A stretch of 64,000 nucleotides of DNA, taken from contig NZ_CP047476.1 in assembly GCF_010587385.1 (NCBI RefSeq), positions 868,001-932,000 on the forward strand. Direction: 5' to 3'. The notes under the pieces are model-generated. The model did no database searches, was not told the DNA's origin, and worked only from the letters and a program-made list of their open reading frames with translations. Position numbers and translations under genes: made by a program. How positions within the stretch are numbered: position 1 is the first letter of the stretch; each line of letters opens with the position of its first letter. This DNA comes from Vibrio astriarenae. Lineage in GTDB: Bacteria; Pseudomonadota; Gammaproteobacteria; Enterobacterales; Vibrionaceae. Positions 62,160-64,000 of this stretch are shown here, in pieces.

Positions 62160-63041
62160 GTGAATCGTCGACAACAATTCAGCCACAGCCCGTTGGCTTA
62201 TCTGCTCTTGGCTCCGCAAATCGCCATCATCGCAGTGTTCTTTATTTATCCAGCGGCTCAAGCCGTTTATTTGTCATTTATGCTTGAAGATCCATGGGGT
62301 ATGTCCTCTACCTTCGTTGGTCTTGAGAACTATCAGATTTTGTTTGAGTCCCGAGACTATCGAGACTCGGTGATCTTTACCGTGCTGTTCGCCTTTACGG
62401 TATCGTTGCTGTCTTTAAGCTTAGCTCTGCTGCTCGCAGTCAAAGCCGACAGTGTTTTACATGGTCAAGGCCCTTACAAAGTTACCCTGACTTGGGTATA
62501 CGCGGTTGCGCCTGCAGTCGCTGGTATTATGGGTGCGTTTCTGTTTAACCCCCACTTTGGCACCCTAACCGAGCTTTTCTCAAAGATTGGTTGGAACTTT
62601 AGTTTCCAAACCGATCCGGTTGATGCGACGTTAGCCCTTATCATCGTTTCCGTTTGGAAGCAGGTTTCCGTCAACTTTATTTACTTCTTAGCGGGTTTAC
62701 AGTCGATTTCATACGCAGTGCGTGAAGCCGCGATGCTGGATTGTGTTTCAGACCGCAAACGTTTCTGGACAATTACTTTCCCACTCCTCGCCCCTACTGG
62801 CTTTTTCTTGTTGGTGATTAACCTAACCTACGCCTTCTTCGACACGTTTGGTGTCATCGATACCATGACAAGTGGCGGCCCAGGTGGCAATACAACCTCT
62901 TTGGTTTACAAGGTATACCGAGACGGTTTTGTTGGTGCAGACCTAGGTGGCAGCTCAGCCCAGTCTGTTGTTCTTCTGCTGTTGGTGTTAAGCCTAACCT
63001 ATCTGCAGTTCCGCTTTATTGAAAAGCGTGTTCACTACTGA
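62160..63041 (+). CDS. ugpA: Glycerol-3-phosphate ABC permease UgpA
   Basis: 293 residues from the GTG at 62160, which has GGAA 6 nt upstream (TTG at 62148 is an alternative). Six membrane segments; EAA loop AVREAAMLDCVSDRKRFWTITFPLLAPTG; MTSGGPGGNTTSLV loop as in UgpA/MalF subunits. Partner of UgpE. Confidence 0.92.
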   Translation: MNRRQQFSHSPLAYLLLAPQIAIIAVFFIYPAAQAVYLSFMLEDPWGMSSTFVGLENYQILFESRDYRDSVIFTVLFAFTVSLLSLSLALLLAVKADSVLHGQGPYKVTLTWVYAVAPAVAGIMGAFLFNPHFGTLTELFSKIGWNFSFQTDPVDATLALIIVSVWKQVSVNFIYFLAGLQSISYAVREAAMLDCVSDRKRFWTITFPLLAPTGFFLLVINLTYAFFDTFGVIDTMTSGGPGGNTTSLVYKVYRDGFVGADLGGSSAQSVVLLLLVLSLTYLQFRFIEKRVHY

Positions 63042-63079
63042 TTATTCACTAAGAATACGAGTGAAAACGAGGAGTTACT

Positions 63080-63922
63080 ATGAAAACCAATAAAATCTCA
63101 GACCATATTATTCTGATACTTGGCGCGCTGTTTATGCTTGCGCCTATCTGGCTTATCTTTGCCAGTTCGACCCATCATCCAAATACTATCTTGACCGATG
63201 GTCTACAGATGACGATGGGCGATAACTTAGTCGGCATCTATTCAGAAGCATGGAATAACAGCCTTGGGTTTTCTGATGCTGTAACAGCAAAATCGATGAT
63301 CATGAACTCGATGATCATGGGTCTCGGCTTTGCCATCGGCAAAATTTTAATTGCGATTGTCGCGGCTTATGCGCTGGTCTATTTCCGCTTACCTTATGCG
63401 ACGGCATGGTTCTGGCTGATTTTCGTTACCTTATTATTGCCACTTGAGGTTCGTATCATCCCGTCTTACGAGATTGTGGCAAAAATGGGAATGCTCAACA
63501 GCTATTCAGGGCTGATTTTCCCGTTAATCGCCTCTGCCACCGCCACCTTCTTTTTCCGCCAGTTCTTTAAAACTATTCCTGATGAACTGATGGAAGCCGC
63601 TCAGTTAGACAATGCAGGCCCGATCCGCTTCTTAGTCGATATTGTTCTGCCGTTGTCAAAAACCATGATGGCAGCCATTTTCATCATCATGTTTGTCGAT
63701 GGTTGGAACCAGTATTTGTGGCCAATCATGATGACGACAGACGAAAGCTACAACACGATTGTGATGGGCATCAAACAGATCCTCAACAACATCAGTGAAT
63801 CAAGTTTACCTCGCTACGACTATGCGTTTGCCATGGTCATTCTTGCAATGCTACCACCTATTCTTGTGGTGGTGATCTTCCAACGTTGGTTTGTTAAAGG
63901 ACTCGTAGAAAGTGAAAAATAA
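63080..63922 (+). CDS. ugpE: Glycerol-3-phosphate ABC permease UgpE
   Basis: 280 residues, six membrane segments. EAA loop IPDELMEAAQLDNAGPIRFLVDIVLPLSKTMM and FVDGWNQYLWPIMMTTDESYNTIVMGIKQI match UgpE. GAGGAG 6-7 nt before the ATG. 38 nt after ugpA. Confidence 0.93.
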   Translation: MKTNKISDHIILILGALFMLAPIWLIFASSTHHPNTILTDGLQMTMGDNLVGIYSEAWNNSLGFSDAVTAKSMIMNSMIMGLGFAIGKILIAIVAAYALVYFRLPYATAWFWLIFVTLLLPLEVRIIPSYEIVAKMGMLNSYSGLIFPLIASATATFFFRQFFKTIPDELMEAAQLDNAGPIRFLVDIVLPLSKTMMAAIFIIMFVDGWNQYLWPIMMTTDESYNTIVMGIKQILNNISESSLPRYDYAFAMVILAMLPPILVVVIFQRWFVKGLVESEK

Positions 63923-63957
63923 TCAGCAACAGACTCATTCATCTCAGGTAATTAACA

Positions 63958-64000
63958 TGACAAACAACCACGTAGAGGCAAGCATGCTATCACTCAAAAG
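63958..64000 (+). CDS. ugpC: Start of UgpC-like ATPase (cut by window edge)
   Basis: Only 14 codons are visible (MTNNHVEASMLSLK...), 35 nt after ugpE. An in-frame ATG at 63985 is an alternative start, giving MLSLK, closer to the usual UgpC opening. The assignment rests on ugpBAEC gene order, not on the sequence. Confidence 0.55.

Overview
The window reads as chromosomal DNA of a marine gammaproteobacterium, most likely a Vibrio. The evidence is moderate GC, a DUF2860 outer-membrane protein, a UgpBAEC-type transporter, a VexAB-like RND pump, a KdgM-type porin paired with ToaA-like sodium:solute symporters (the layout of Vibrio alginate uptake), ecotin and a PBP1B. This assignment comes from gene families, not from a database search.

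Region 1 (1-17.9 kb) is a polysaccharide-utilisation locus. It holds a partial GH78 alpha-L-rhamnosidase, two paralogous SSS symporters, a formylglycine sulfatase, two GH88 unsaturated-uronyl hydrolases, a secreted PL38/PL5-like lyase, a cytoplasmic DUF4962/heparinase II/III-type lyase (PL35-like), a KdgM porin, a TauE/SafE exporter, a LacI regulator, a DJ-1-like protein and a small helical protein of unknown role. Together they fit capture and breakdown of a sulfated polymer containing rhamnose and uronic acid (ulvan-like or an algal exopolysaccharide). KdgM admits oligomers, the PL38-like enzyme cuts in the periplasm, the symporters import, and sulfatase, second lyase, GH88 and GH78 finish the job in the cytoplasm.

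Region 2 (17.98-21.17 kb) is a decayed 3.1-kb integrative element. It sits in the 3' end of a tRNA-Gly(TCC) gene, between 32-bp direct repeats. It keeps a tyrosine integrase, a small DNA-binding protein, a divergent Cro/CI-like regulator, and 3'/5' stubs of type I restriction genes hsdM and hsdS. The hsdS stub is cut exactly at the attachment repeat.

Region 3 (21.4-27 kb) is a sugar or alditol catabolic operon (PfkB kinase, FucI-like isomerase, class II aldolase, zinc dehydrogenase) divergent from an AraC regulator. It has no transporter and no obvious known substrate.

Region 4 (27-47 kb) is mixed chromosomal content: an orphan citX, a chemoreceptor, a pilin-like protein, PBP1B, an RND efflux pair, a MipA/OmpV-like protein, ecotin, LysR regulators, a DUF2860 protein, a glutaredoxin, a glutamine amidotransferase and a small outer-membrane barrel. 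A conserved motif (AAAATGAATA-N4-TTAAAC) lies about 90-130 bp upstream of the RND operon, the MipA/OmpV gene and the DUF2860 gene, in the same orientation each time. A degenerate fourth copy precedes a small hypothetical gene. This looks like an envelope regulon.

Region 5 (47-64 kb) has three complete or nearly complete ABC importers. One LacI-led operon joins an importer to a GpdQ-like glycerophosphodiesterase and GlpD, which gives a direct route from glycerophosphodiester to glycerol-3-phosphate to DHAP. Beside it is ugpBAE(C) for glycerol-3-phosphate. The third importer is joined to a PhnP-like metallo-beta-lactamase-fold hydrolase and a LacI regulator, with two matching operator palindromes upstream. 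The region looks like a phospholipid-headgroup and organophosphate scavenging block.
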